Part shown: one piece after another, positions 1 to 9,035 of the stretch
How positions within the stretch are numbered: the stretch's first letter is position 1
Layout of the letters: the number at the start of each line of letters is the position of its first letter
From: Planctomycetia bacterium
GTDB lineage: Bacteria; Planctomycetota; Planctomycetia; Gemmatales; Gemmataceae
Assembly: GCA_005799265.1 (NCBI GenBank)
Contig: SYHD01000138.1
Location: 1-64,000, forward strand
DNA: 64,000 nucleotides
Reading direction: 5' to 3'
The notes under the pieces: generated by a model
Database searches by the model: none
What the model was told of the DNA's origin: nothing
The model's input: only the letters and a program-made list of their open reading frames with translations
Program-made: the position numbers and the translations under genes

Positions 1-416
1 GCCCACAACAGGCACAGGTGCGGGCATGGGCTTGATATTCCATGACCTCCAGCGGGATCGGCGGAACCTCGACGGTTTGAAATCGCTTCGGCTCCGGATC
101 AGCGGGCCCCGCCTCACGCGGTAGTTCGGCATGGCAATTCGCACACGCGTCGGGCACGAATTGCTTCGTGCGCGTGACACGTTCGGGCGGCAACAGTTGC
201 ATTCAAATGCGGCGGATGATCGGGTTGGCCGCCGCGCTGGCGTTTGGATTTCTGTTTCTTCACGGGCTTGTCCGCGCCCAAGGGATTGGCGGACGGCGGG
301 ATCCCCGAGTTGGTCGCGTTGGTTTTCAAACGCGCTTCCAACTCAGCAAGCCGGCGTTCCAGTTCGGCAATGCGAGCGTCTCGTTGGTCACAACCAGGGC
401 AACCGGGTGCATCCAT
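1..416 (-). pseudogene. tnpC: IS66-family transposase, N-terminal part, frameshifted and cut by window edge
   Basis: Reading leftwards from an ATG at 416, the protein begins MDAPGCPGCDQRDARIAELE and runs into a Leu/Glu-rich coiled segment and then NSGIPPSANPLGADKP, the N-terminal signature of IS66 transposases. After GGQPDHPPHL the frame breaks near 199-203. One extra base is present, and the next frame continues as QLLPPERVTRTKQFVPDACA, then a CxxC and a CACCG zinc-finger part, up to the window edge. IS66 TnpC is normally one uninterrupted frame, so I read this as a decayed copy (or a sequencing error) rather than programmed frameshifting. The partner genes tnpA and tnpB and the terminal repeats lie outside the window or are lost. 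Confidence 0.8.
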
Positions 417-516
417 GCCGACATGCTACAAAAACGGCCCGTGCGCAGCTGCGCCAGTTTTTGATGATGAACGGTTACCAATGCACCTTTTATCATCTCG
501 TAGGAGGGAGCAATTC

Positions 517-2532
517 ATGTCCGCGAAACGCCTGTTCGTCAGCCTGTTCATGGGGCTTCTGCTCGCGTTCTCGGCGCACGCCCAGGACAAGAAAAAACCG
601 CTCGCGATCGAGGATCTCTATCTGATGGAGAGCGTCAAATCGCCGGCGCTTTTCCCGAAGGAGGAGAAGCTCGTCTACGAACGCGTGTGGATCGACGCCA
701 AGACGAAACAGGAATGCCATTCGCTCTGGCTCGTCAGCGAGAATCGCGAGAATCGCAAACCGCTGGAGAAGGACGAACCGGATGGACGTTCGCCCGTCGT
801 GTCGCCGGATGGGCAATGGATTGCGTTTCTTTCGTCCCGGCGCTTCCCTGCGAGCGCTAAACAGGTTCCGTCGGCGCCGCCGTATTCGGATGCGGCCGTC
901 GATGTTATTCTCTATCACGTCAAAACGGAAAAAGTTGTGCCGCTCGGCGCGGGCCGCAAGCATGGCCGCGTGTTTCATGACGGCTTTTATGGCCGCGTCG
1001 CGTTTTCGCCCGATAGCGCCCGGCTCGTGTTCGTGGCGGACGACGGGGCCGATCCGCGCACGCCGGAGGAGATCGAGAACGACGTGGAGATCGTCCGGCC
1101 CGATCAGGGCGAAGGCTACACCGGCTACGGCCCGGCGCAGATCTGGATCGCCGACCTGCCGAAGGGATCGCCGGACGCGGACACGCCGGGCATCACGCGC
1201 GTCACCAACGACGACATCTGGTACGGCGATCCGCAATGGTCGCCCGACGGCAAGTCGCTGGTCGTCGTCGCCAACAAGACGAAGGACCGCGAATCGGTGC
1301 GCTTCAGCATCAATAAGAACTTTGACCTATACCTGATCGACATCGTCAGCAAGAAGCAAACGCAGCTCACCACCAACCCCGGGCCGGACGTGTCGCCGCG
1401 CTTCTCGCCCGACGGCAAACAGATTGCGTACTTGAGCGTGCCGCGCAATGGGCCGCATCGGGATGTGTTCGACCTCGCAGTCGTGACGTTCACTGTGGGC
1501 GCTTCGAAGTCGCGAGTGTTGTCCGAATTTTATGGTCCCGGCGGAGCAGATGAACCCGCTGCGGCGATCTTTCCCTTGCAAGACGACTGTTGGGAGAATG
1601 ACGATTTGCTGCATTTTCTCGCTGAAACACGCATGTGGTCAGTGTTCCGGCTCGCACAAACAAGAAAAGATGGTAGTAAGACGGTTCGGATGCCTGGCCT
1701 CGCCCGGCACGTGCACTGGTCTGAGTTGCGCCCATCGACTACTTCGCTGCCGCCGAAACGCCTCGAGGCAAAGGGGGAGAAGGTCGAATGGAAAAATGAC
1801 GACTTCGATCTCGAAGGCATCTTCACCCCTCCGCCAGCCGAAATCTCCAAGCCGCCCTACAAACTGATCGTCTACCCGCATGGTGGCCCACACGGCCGCA
1901 ATACAATCGGCTTGGACTTCACCGTCCAACTCTTCGCCGCCCACGGTTACGCCGTCTTCCAGCCCAACTTTCGCGGCTCGACCGGCTACGGCAAAAAGTT
2001 CCTCGACGCCGATCGGCTCGACCTCGGCGGCGGCGATATGCGCGACATCCTCACCGGCATCGACAAGCTCGTCAAAGACGGCCTCGTCGATCCGAAACGC
2101 CAGTTCGTCTACGGCATCAGCTACGGCGGCTTCATGACGAGCTGGCTTGTCGGGCACACGCATCAATTCCGCGCGGCCGTCGCGCAGAACGCCGTCACCG
2201 ACATGAACATGATGTACGGCCTCAGCGATCTGCAAAGCTGGACGACCTGGGAGCTCGGCGGCCTCCCGTGGGAGCAGCCGGAGCGCTATGCGAAGCACAG
2301 CCCGCTGACGTACGCCAACAAGGTGAAGACGCCGACGCTGATCTTGCACGCGCGTGACGACCGCCGCTGTCCACTGCCGATGGGCAAGGCGTTTCATCAG
2401 GCGCTGCTCGCGAATAATGTGCCGACGCAGATGGTGATCTATCCGAACGAAGGGCACGGCATTCGGCAGCCGCGGCATCGCGAGGATGTGTATCGGCGCG
2501 TGCTGGCGTGGTTTGCGAAATATGACCAATGA
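517..2532 (+). CDS. Exported S9-family peptidase (prolyl oligopeptidase / acylaminoacyl peptidase type)
   Basis: The ATG at 517 is chosen because AGGAGGGA lies at 502-509 and a signal peptide follows (hydrophobic stretch, AHA-QD cleavage-like site near residue 22). The open frame extends upstream to 244 but only over the IS66 remnant. The product has 671 residues. Residues 30-400 carry WD40/PD40-like beta-propeller motifs (for example WSPDGKSLVVV, FSPDGKQIAYL). The C-terminal third is an alpha/beta hydrolase with Ser535 in GISYGG, Asp615 in ARDDRRCP and His647 in NEGHG, so the triad is complete. It should act outside the cytoplasm on peptides. The gene stands alone upstream of a palindromic repeat. 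Confidence 0.93.
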   Translation: MSAKRLFVSLFMGLLLAFSAHAQDKKKPLAIEDLYLMESVKSPALFPKEEKLVYERVWIDAKTKQECHSLWLVSENRENRKPLEKDEPDGRSPVVSPDGQWIAFLSSRRFPASAKQVPSAPPYSDAAVDVILYHVKTEKVVPLGAGRKHGRVFHDGFYGRVAFSPDSARLVFVADDGADPRTPEEIENDVEIVRPDQGEGYTGYGPAQIWIADLPKGSPDADTPGITRVTNDDIWYGDPQWSPDGKSLVVVANKTKDRESVRFSINKNFDLYLIDIVSKKQTQLTTNPGPDVSPRFSPDGKQIAYLSVPRNGPHRDVFDLAVVTFTVGASKSRVLSEFYGPGGADEPAAAIFPLQDDCWENDDLLHFLAETRMWSVFRLAQTRKDGSKTVRMPGLARHVHWSELRPSTTSLPPKRLEAKGEKVEWKNDDFDLEGIFTPPPAEISKPPYKLIVYPHGGPHGRNTIGLDFTVQLFAAHGYAVFQPNFRGSTGYGKKFLDADRLDLGGGDMRDILTGIDKLVKDGLVDPKRQFVYGISYGGFMTSWLVGHTHQFRAAVAQNAVTDMNMMYGLSDLQSWTTWELGGLPWEQPERYAKHSPLTYANKVKTPTLILHARDDRRCPLPMGKAFHQALLANNVPTQMVIYPNEGHGIRQPRHREDVYRRVLAWFAKYDQ

Positions 2533-2538
2533 ATCCCC

Positions 2539-2594
2539 GTTTAGCGCTCGCGCTGAAGCGCCCTGCACATGGCGATGTACTCCGAGCGCTAAAC
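2539..2594. repeat. Palindromic repeat, GTTTAGCGCTCG class
   Basis: Perfect 12-bp arms, GTTTAGCGCTCG at 2539-2550 and CGAGCGCTAAAC at 2583-2594, around a 32-bp centre. It starts seven bases after the peptidase stop codon. Related elements recur throughout the window. Confidence 0.85.
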
Positions 2595-2610
2595 GAATAC
2601 GGAAAGCACC

Positions 2611-3222
2611 ATGAAATCAATCCTCTGCTACGGCGACTCCAACACATGGGGCTACATCCCCGGCGCCGCTCAGCGCTATCCGCGCGACGTTCGCTGGCCC
2701 GGCGTTCTGCAAGCGAAGCTCGGCGCCGACTTCCACGTCATCGAAGAGGGCCTCAACGCCCGCACCACCGTCATGGACGATCCGATCCGCGGCGGCGCCA
2801 TCAAGAATGGGCTCAGCTATTTGCGCCCTTGCCTCGAATCGCATGCCCCGCTCGATCTCGTCATCCTCGCGCTCGGCGTCAACGATCTCAAGCATCGCTT
2901 CGGCTTCTCGGCTTACGACATCGCCGCCAACATCGCGACCTTGATCGGCGTCATTCAGCCGATCCCGGTGCTGCTCGTGTCGCCGCCGCACGTCGGGCCG
3001 CTGTCCGCGCTTGCCGAGTTGTTTGCTGGGGCGCCGGAGAAGTCGCGGCAACTGGCGCCGCATTATCAAGCGATCGCGAAACAGTTGGGCTGCCATTTCT
3101 TCGATGCCGCGACGCTTGTGCAGACAAGTCCGATCGACGGCGTTCACTGGGCCGCGGATCAACATGTGCTCCTGGGAAGCCGCCTGGCAGAAATGGTGCG
3201 CGGCATCCTGAATCCCGTTTAG
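2611..3222 (+). CDS. SGNH/GDSL hydrolase
   Basis: A 203-residue protein with the block I nucleophile motif YGDSNT (Ser10), the block III-like motif LGVND and the C-terminal IDGVHWAADQH carrying the Asp-x-x-His pair. No signal peptide is visible, so it is probably cytoplasmic. Family members are esterases, lysophospholipases or carbohydrate deacetylases; the substrate cannot be told from sequence. It follows the S9 peptidase in the same direction but is separated from it by a palindromic repeat. The last codons (Pro-Val-stop) fall in a degenerate palindromic repeat whose GTTTAG provides the stop codon. Confidence 0.9.
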   Translation: MKSILCYGDSNTWGYIPGAAQRYPRDVRWPGVLQAKLGADFHVIEEGLNARTTVMDDPIRGGAIKNGLSYLRPCLESHAPLDLVILALGVNDLKHRFGFSAYDIAANIATLIGVIQPIPVLLVSPPHVGPLSALAELFAGAPEKSRQLAPHYQAIAKQLGCHFFDAATLVQTSPIDGVHWAADQHVLLGSRLAEMVRGILNPV

Positions 3223-3272
3223 CGTTCGCAGACGGGCGCCCGTGACTCGACGCATGTCCGCGTATGCTAAAC
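3217..3272. repeat. Degenerate palindromic repeat supplying a stop codon
   Basis: GTTTAGCG at 3217-3224 pairs with GCTAAAC at 3266-3272. The inner arms have diverged. The TAG of the left arm is the stop codon of the SGNH hydrolase. Confidence 0.6.
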
Positions 3273-3741
3273 GAGGACCGCGGCCACATCGACCCCGATC
3301 GCCATCGTATGCGTCCGCCGCCATTCGCGCGAATGAGTTGTTGCGCCTCGCGCCAGCGATCCGTGAACTCGCGAGGGCCTCGTGAAGAGTCTGGTTCAGC
3401 GTTTATATCCGGGACGCCCGGCAATGACAGCGAAAATCGCTCGTTACCGGCGCGGGAAGTCGAGTTCTTCACGGCAAGATGCCAATCGTGCCGAGTTCGT
3501 GGGTCATCCGTGTTCACGAGCCGCAGTCGTTAGAGAGCGGAGGATTCGCATGGCACGAACCTAGCGATCCCTTACGGTCGCGGCTGGCGCTTCGATTAAG
3601 ATAAAAGACGTATCCAAGAGGCCAGCCTTCTCGGTTTTTTTCCTTAAACCCCTTGTCTTTGCCCAGGTGGAATGCGAGAATCGTGTTCATAGCCGGTCCA
3701 GCAGTTTTCTTTATCAGATGTTAACCAAAGCGAGTCCTCTC
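3273..3741. other. Intergenic stretch without a recognisable gene
   Basis: No open frame here has a convincing start, ribosome-binding site or family motif. The only marked element is CTTACGGTCGCGGCTGGC near 3570-3588, half of a palindromic repeat class that is complete at 40919-40972. It probably contains the promoter of the gene at 3742. Confidence 0.5.
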
Positions 3742-4611
3742 ATGCCGCGTGTTACCTGTCCCAACGGCCATCGCGTCAAGGTCAGCGAAGCCGATATGGG
3801 TACGTTCGTCACCTGCGATACCTGTAAAGCGGAGTTTGAAGCCGAAGCGGGCAAGGACGACGCGGACGACGACGGCAAGGAAAAAAGCGTCAAAGCGAAG
3901 CCGTTCGAGAACGGCATGCTCTATGGGCGCTCGATCGCTTTTTGGGTCTGTTCGGTCCTTGGCAAACCGGCGCTGCTCTTCGGGTTGGTACTGGTCATTC
4001 TGGGCCGAGGCTGCGATGCGACCGGCATGCGCTCGGTCTCGCGTACCGACGCCCAGTATCGCCAGGCTCAAATATTGTTCGACCTCGAATGGGATGCAAA
4101 ACTGGCAACTGTCTCTTTGAAGTCGACCAAGAAGCAAAAAGAAAGGGACGAATTGAGTAAGGATGACACCCAGCGCGAGAAGAACAAGGACAAGATTGAA
4201 GCGATTGGGAAGGAACTCAAGACGCTCGGAGAGGAGTACCAAAAGTTGGCTGAGGACAAGAGGTCCCTCAGGTCGGAGAACGAAGTCATAACCTGGAAGC
4301 CCCTGCGCGAGGCGTCCCTGAAGGCGTCGAATGGTCATCGCGTGTGGAGTTACTATTACGAGATTGCCTTCATTCTCGGCACGGTCATCTTGGTGCTGGG
4401 TCTGTTGATCGTCGCATTCGCCGGCGAAGGGGCAGAGCGCTGGGTGGCTTACATCATGATGGCCATCATCACCTTCAGCATCTACGTGGGCGGCGCAGCC
4501 TGGATCGAATCAATTGTCACCTCGGCAACGAGCATGCAAGGCGGACCGCCGCCGATTATTGATCCTCTTGATCCTCCGCGACCCAAAAAAGGCGGCGGTT
4601 TCCAGCCGTGA
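3742..4611 (+). CDS. Zinc-ribbon membrane protein with coiled coil, function unknown
   Basis: I start at the ATG at 3742 because the product then opens with MPRVTCPNGHRVKVSEADMG and a second CxxC (CDTCKAEF), the small zinc-ribbon common at the N-terminus of planctomycete proteins. The upstream 25 codons of open frame look non-coding. The 289-residue protein then has a hydrophobic segment near 70-95 (LFGLVLVILG), a charged coiled coil near 120-185 rich in Lys/Glu, two membrane segments near 200-260, and a Pro-rich tail ending GGGFQP. The order soluble ribbon, membrane, coil, two membrane spans suggests a bound sensor or scaffold. No function can be assigned. Confidence 0.75.
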   Translation: MPRVTCPNGHRVKVSEADMGTFVTCDTCKAEFEAEAGKDDADDDGKEKSVKAKPFENGMLYGRSIAFWVCSVLGKPALLFGLVLVILGRGCDATGMRSVSRTDAQYRQAQILFDLEWDAKLATVSLKSTKKQKERDELSKDDTQREKNKDKIEAIGKELKTLGEEYQKLAEDKRSLRSENEVITWKPLREASLKASNGHRVWSYYYEIAFILGTVILVLGLLIVAFAGEGAERWVAYIMMAIITFSIYVGGAAWIESIVTSATSMQGGPPPIIDPLDPPRPKKGGGFQP

Positions 4612-4825
4612 CCGTGGGCTGTTCGCGCCGAATGACTCCGCGGGCAACTTGTTGAGGCCCTACGCGTGCAGTTGTTCCGTCGTCAGGACCCACCGGTTCA
4701 CGTCTCAGTCCGTCACGAATCGGGACATGTTCTTGCTCTTGATGACGTACCAAATGAGCACGTCTGATTGCATGTTACGCACGACGGGTGCAGTGCTCGT
4801 GAGAATACACGATATCGAATGCCGC

Positions 4826-6296
4826 TTACGCTGGGATCCACATCGCCATGAACGCATCGACCGGCGTCGCCTCCAAGCGCTGGCGATCCTGGCACAATTC
4901 CAGAATCGCATTGGCCTGTGCCGGCTTCAAGCGCGTCGCCAGGTTCTCCTCGAACTTCTTGACCAGCAACGGGACGCCTTCGCCGCGGCGACGACGATGG
5001 CCGAGCGGATATTCGACCTCGATCTTCGCCGTTGACGTGCCGTCCTTGAAAAAGACCTGCACCGCGTTGGCGATCGAGCGTTTGTCGGCTTCGAGATATT
5101 CGCGCGTATAGCGAGGGTCCTCGACGACTTGCATCTTGGCACGCAAGGCATCGATGCGCGGGTCGAGCGCGATTTTGTCTTCGTAATGATCCGCGGTCAA
5201 TGTGCCGAAGATGAGCGGGATGGCGACGATGTATTGCAAGCTGTGATCACGATCGGCCGGGTTGTGCAGCGGGCCGGTTTTGCTGATGATGCGGATCGCC
5301 GACTCCTGCGTCGTCAGCACGATGCGGTCGATGGCGTCGAGCCGATCCTTGACGAGCGGATGAAGTTTCATGGCGCACTCGGCGGCGGTCTGGGCGTGGA
5401 ACTCGGCCGGGAACGCGATTTTGAAGAGGACGTTCTCCATGACGTAGGAGCCGTAAGGGCGCGGCCGCTTGAGCGCGTTGCCCTTGAAGAGCACGTCATG
5501 GAAGCCCCACTTCGGGACCGTCAATGCGCTGGGCAGCCCCGGTTCGCCGTTGAGCGCCAGCAACGCTAGCCGTACGGCCCGGCTTGTCGCATCGCCGGCG
5601 GCCCATGATTTGCGCTGTCCCGCGTTCGGCGCATGCCGGTAAGTACGCAAGCTCTGGCCGTCGATCCAGGCGTGCGACAGGGCGTTGATGATTTGCTCCC
5701 TCGTACCGCCGAGCAGCTTGGTCGCGACCGCCGTGGAGGCGACCTTGACAAGGAGGACGTGATCGAGGCCAACGCGATTGAACGAATTTTCGAGAGCGAG
5801 CACGCCCTGGATTTCGTGCGCCTGGATCATCGCGGTGAGAACATCGCGCATCGTCAGCGAATTCCCGCCCCTCTCCCAGAGGGAGAGGGGGGCAATACGC
5901 ACGCCGGCACAGATAGTCCGTGACCGCCAGTATCGCGCCGAGGTTGTCCGACGGATGTCCCCATTCCGCCGCGAGCCAGGTGTCGTTGTAATCGAGCCAA
6001 CGGACTGTGCAGCCGATGTCGAACGCGCCTTTGACAGGATCGAGCTGATGGCTTGTCCCCGGCACGCGCACGCCGCCCGGCACGACGGTCCCCGGCACAA
6101 TTGGCCCGAGATGCTTGACGCAGGCGGGATATTGCAGCGCCAACAGTGCGCAGCCGAGGCTGTCCATCAGGCAATAGCGCGCGGGGTCGAACGCGGCGGC
6201 GCTCGTGATCGGCGTGTTGAGCACGTAGTCGGCGATGGCGACGAGCTCGGCGTCGGGTTCGGGTCGGGCGTTGCTGTCGGCGGCGTGTACGGACAT
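4826..6296 (-). pseudogene. prpD: MmgE/PrpD-family (2-methylcitrate dehydratase-like) gene broken at a palindromic repeat
   Basis: The N-terminal part starts at ATG 6296 and reads through [26 protein letters not shown] and a [19 protein letters not shown] motif typical of PrpD. At 5864-5893 lies a CCCCTCTCCC-type palindrome. After it the match resumes in another frame as [20 protein letters not shown] and continues to the end ([10 protein letters not shown], stop at 4826). The downstream frame is shifted by one base, so no single frame encodes the whole enzyme of about 480 residues. PrpD dehydrates 2-methylcitrate in propionate breakdown. No prpB or prpC is next to it. Either the insertion killed the gene or a sequencing error coincides with the repeat. 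Confidence 0.8.
5864..5893. repeat. CCCCTCTCCC-class palindrome inside the prpD gene
   Basis: GCCCCTCTCCC, a 3-base loop AGA, then GGGAGAGGGGG. It is the same class as the elements at 10446, 27945, 38341, 58946 and 59054. It lies exactly at the frame break of the PrpD gene. Confidence 0.8.
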
Positions 6297-6313
6297 AGGT
6301 GTTTTTTCCTTTT

Positions 6314-6357
6314 ATTCGTCTTACGCTCGCATGGCGCCGCGCGAGCGCTAAACGAAT
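6314..6357. repeat. Palindromic repeat, GTTTAGCGCTCG class
   Basis: ATTCGTCTTACGCTCGC pairs imperfectly with GCGAGCGCTAAACGAAT across 10 bases. It lies between the divergent PrpD and DUF1080 genes, on the PrpD promoter side. Confidence 0.75.
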
Positions 6358-6438
6358 ACGGACCATTGCATCAGTTGGTAATGCTGGTATAACTAATTCG
6401 CACAAGGCATCATCGTCAAACCCCGTGGAGATCGCATC

Positions 6439-7077
6439 ATGACGCGTCTGCTGTCCCTCGTGTTCCTTTTGCCTTTTTCCTTTTTCCTCTCGCCTTGGGC
6501 CATGACCGCCGGCGACAAGAAGGATGACGGCTGGGTTCCGATTTTCAACGGCAAGGACCTCAAAGGCTGGAAGACCGATCCTGGCGACCAGCTCGAAAAA
6601 TCATGGTACGTCAAGGACGGTATCCTCTACTCGAAGGGCAAGGCCGCCAGCCACATCTTCAGCCCGCGCGACGATTACCAAAACTTCCACTATCGCATCG
6701 AAGTCAAGATCAGCGACAAGGGCAACAGCGGGCAATACTTCCGCACCAAGTACGGCCCCGGCTATCCCAAGGGGTACGAAGCGCAGATCAACAGCAACTT
6801 CCCCGATCCGCAAAAAACCGGCAGCCTCTACAACTTCGTCAAGATCACCGAGATGCTTGTGCCGCCGGATACCTGGTTCACGCAGGAAGTAATCGCCAAC
6901 GGCAATCACATCCAGATCTTCGTCAACGGCAAGAAGACCGCCGATTTCAAGGATGAGAAGAACACGCATACGCGTGGCCATTTCGCAATCCAGCAGCACG
7001 GCCCCGCCAAGGGCGGCCCGGACGTGGTGGTCGCGCTGAAGAAGATTGAAGTAAAGGAACTGCCGCCGTCGAAGTAA
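6439..7077 (+). CDS. Exported DUF1080 (3-keto-disaccharide hydrolase / LamG-like) protein
   Basis: The ATG at 6439 has GGAG eight bases upstream and opens a signal peptide (LSLVFLLPFSFFLSPWAMTA). The mature part begins with the hallmark WVPIFNGKDLKGWK, followed by FHYRIEVKISDKGNSGQYF, a GYEAQINSN motif and the C-terminal FAIQQHGP. It has 212 residues, the usual size of the single-domain form. DUF1080 proteins fold as a concanavalin-like jelly roll, and some cleave 3-keto-sugars; planctomycetes have many copies. It probably acts on sugars outside the cytoplasm. A second member is at 53234. Confidence 0.92.
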   Translation: MTRLLSLVFLLPFSFFLSPWAMTAGDKKDDGWVPIFNGKDLKGWKTDPGDQLEKSWYVKDGILYSKGKAASHIFSPRDDYQNFHYRIEVKISDKGNSGQYFRTKYGPGYPKGYEAQINSNFPDPQKTGSLYNFVKITEMLVPPDTWFTQEVIANGNHIQIFVNGKKTADFKDEKNTHTRGHFAIQQHGPAKGGPDVVVALKKIEVKELPPSK

Positions 7078-7083
7078 CGCATC

Positions 7084-7141
7084 AGCCGCTCGCGGCTTAG
7101 CGCTCGCGCGGCGCCATGCGAACGCCAAGCCGCGCGCGGCT
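7084..7141. repeat. Palindromic repeat, GCTCGCGGCTTAGCGCTCG class
   Basis: The left arm AGCCGCTCGCGGCTTAGCG continues with CTCGC. It pairs with a right arm ending AAGCCGCGCGCGGCT. The element ends at the first possible start codon of the next gene (7142). Confidence 0.75.
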
Positions 7142-7156
7142 ATGAGATCTTGTTCC

Positions 7157-8962
7157 ATGAGCGTAATGTGCAACAGTTGTGGCCGGCTTTCGCAGGATCA
7201 CGAATTTTGCGACAGTTGCAATGTCGATCTGACGGTTACGACGGCGAGCTTGCCGCCCGAATGTTGCCCGCTGTCGCCGTCGGGAGTGCAGTTGACGTTG
7301 GAGCAGCGACAGATTCTGAGCTTTCCGGAAGCGTCGTTACTGGTTCAAGGGTTGGGCGAGGCGAGCCGGCTGCACTGGATCTCCGCGAAAGACTGGGTCG
7401 AGCATGGGCCTCGCATCGAGAAGCGTTTGTCCGTGCAATTTCCGTCGCTTCCCACGGGCCGTCTCATTGAGGTTGCGCAAGGCCGTTGGCTGATCTACGA
7501 CACGTCGGTGAACTCGGTGCGCGCCTGGACGCTGCCGCGCCTGGACGATCCGATCGCGGAACTGGAGCGCCTCTCGAAGGCTGTCCATTCCCTCGCACAG
7601 ACGCTGGGTTGGCTCCATCAGCATTCGCTGCTTTGGCTCAACTTCGATCCACAAACGCTGGAGGACATCGGCCCGCTCGAAGGGAAATCAGCCCCGGTGG
7701 GGCTTCGACGCTTGCACATCACGAATCTCGACCTCGAATTGTTCCCTTTCGGTGTGATGCCCGAGCGCGTTCGTGTTCATCCCAGTTATGCGGCTCCCGA
7801 AATTGTGCAATTTCGCGCCGTTGACATCGGGCCACGCACCGATGTTTACCACCTCACACTGTTCGTCTACTACTGGCTTGCCGGTCGATTTCCAGATGGA
7901 CTGTCGGGCGGCGGTCTGGAGCGGTATCACTACGAGCTGCCGTTCTTGCGCATATTCGCGCCTCATTTACCCGTGGGGATCATTCCGGTGCTCGAGCGGG
8001 GTCTGTCGATCCAGCCCGATCGCCGTCATGCAACGCCGCGCGCGTTCGCGCACGCTCTTGACGCCGGCATCGCGCGCGCCAAGGAGCGAAGCGCGGCGAT
8101 CGGGCCGTTTCGTTGGGATGTTGGCGGCGAGACGCGCGCGGGGCGTGCCAAACAAGAGCTGCAACGTGGCAACGAGGATACCGTTCTCATCAAGGACGAC
8201 GGCGCCGCCACGCTTGTCGCGGTAGCTGACGGTGTCTCGACATGCGATATCGGCTCTGGCGGTCTCGCCAGCGTCATGACCACCATCGTCATCGAAAATG
8301 CGTTCGGCGCGGGCTGCACGCATGAATCATTTGCGAAGCTCATTGCCACGGCAACTACGGGTGCCTCGACAGGCTTGCTCGAATGGGCACTCGCCCATAA
8401 TTGCCGGGCCGAGCTCGAAGCAGGCAGAGACCTCATGGGCACGACGCTGACGGTCGGCTGGCTGCAAGATTGCGAGCTCAGCATCGCCAACCTCGGCGAC
8501 AGCCGCGCGTACTTGGTGACGGCCGACGCCATCGAGCAATTGACCGTGGATGGCGATCTCGCCTCGGACCTCCTGTCGCAAGGGGTGGCTCCCGAGGAAG
8601 TCCTCGAACTCGGCGCCATGGCACGTTCATTGCGCGAGTGCGTCGGCGGCTGCACGCGCTCCCCCGACGGCGAACTGGCGATCCTCCCGGAGAGCACGCA
8701 GCCGAAGGTGACGCGCTGGCCGCTCGCGATTGGCGATGTGATCGTGCTGTGCTCCGATGGCCTGGTCGAGGAGGGCTTCTTTCTGGAGCCACACACCGTT
8801 GCCGCCATCGTCCGCGAAAGCAAGGATCGCCCCGCCGCGGAAATTGCTCACCTTCTAGTCGAGGCCGCCGATTCGTTGCAGCGTGTGCCGACGGTGCTCG
8901 AGCCGGACGGATTCGGCGACAATATTTCGTGTGTGGTGGTTAAGATTAAGGATACCGTTTAG
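7157..8962 (+). CDS. Zinc ribbon - pseudokinase - PP2C phosphatase fusion
   Basis: A 601-residue protein. A four-Cys ribbon opens it (C5, C8, C18, C21). Residues of about 50-325 resemble a protein kinase that has lost its catalytic residues: the HRDxKPxN loop reads LNFDPQTL and the DFG reads NLD, while the APE motif (YAAPEI) and the following Asp-Val-Tyr helix remain. Residues 335-600 are a PP2C phosphatase: NEDTVLI, VAVADGVSTCDIGSGG, MGTTLTVGW, IANLGDSRAYLV, VLCSDGLVEEG and a terminal DNISCVVV. The start is uncertain. ATG 7142 overlaps the repeat, so I prefer 7157. The stop TAG comes from the next palindromic repeat. It leads a co-directional series with VWA, FHA and kinase genes and is likely the dephosphorylating arm of that system. 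Confidence 0.88.
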   Translation: MSVMCNSCGRLSQDHEFCDSCNVDLTVTTASLPPECCPLSPSGVQLTLEQRQILSFPEASLLVQGLGEASRLHWISAKDWVEHGPRIEKRLSVQFPSLPTGRLIEVAQGRWLIYDTSVNSVRAWTLPRLDDPIAELERLSKAVHSLAQTLGWLHQHSLLWLNFDPQTLEDIGPLEGKSAPVGLRRLHITNLDLELFPFGVMPERVRVHPSYAAPEIVQFRAVDIGPRTDVYHLTLFVYYWLAGRFPDGLSGGGLERYHYELPFLRIFAPHLPVGIIPVLERGLSIQPDRRHATPRAFAHALDAGIARAKERSAAIGPFRWDVGGETRAGRAKQELQRGNEDTVLIKDDGAATLVAVADGVSTCDIGSGGLASVMTTIVIENAFGAGCTHESFAKLIATATTGASTGLLEWALAHNCRAELEAGRDLMGTTLTVGWLQDCELSIANLGDSRAYLVTADAIEQLTVDGDLASDLLSQGVAPEEVLELGAMARSLRECVGGCTRSPDGELAILPESTQPKVTRWPLAIGDVIVLCSDGLVEEGFFLEPHTVAAIVRESKDRPAAEIAHLLVEAADSLQRVPTVLEPDGFGDNISCVVVKIKDTV

Positions 8963-9018
8963 GCCCGCGTCGCAGATGCGGGATTTGCTCCACTCGCGTC
9001 TGCGACGCGGGGCTAAAC
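8957..9018. repeat. Palindromic repeat, GTTTAGCCCCGCGTCGCAGA class, supplying a stop codon
   Basis: Arms of 20 bp with one mismatch: GTTTAGGCCCGCGTCGCAGA at 8957-8976 and its partner ending GGGGCTAAAC at 9018. The TAG at 8960-8962 is the stop codon of the PP2C gene. A sister copy is at 27300-27366. Confidence 0.9.
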
Positions 9019-9035
9019 GAATGGAATGACATGCC

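Noticed and set aside
190-215. Programmed frameshift in IS66 tnpC
   Set aside because: IS66 transposase is made from one frame, and no slippery run or stimulator structure is visible at the break.
1639-2568. 309-codon open frame on the minus strand across the S9 peptidase
   Set aside because: It is a shadow of the plus-strand gene, Arg-rich without family motifs or ribosome-binding site; many similar long shadows occur in this GC-rich DNA.
3264-3564. Open frames of 60-89 codons in the gap after the SGNH hydrolase
   Set aside because: No ribosome-binding site, unusual composition and no recognisable motif; treated as non-coding.
8957-9018. Intrinsic terminator between the PP2C and VWA genes
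   Set aside because: The hairpin is strong but lacks a T-run, belongs to a repeat class found elsewhere, and the genes around it look co-transcribed.
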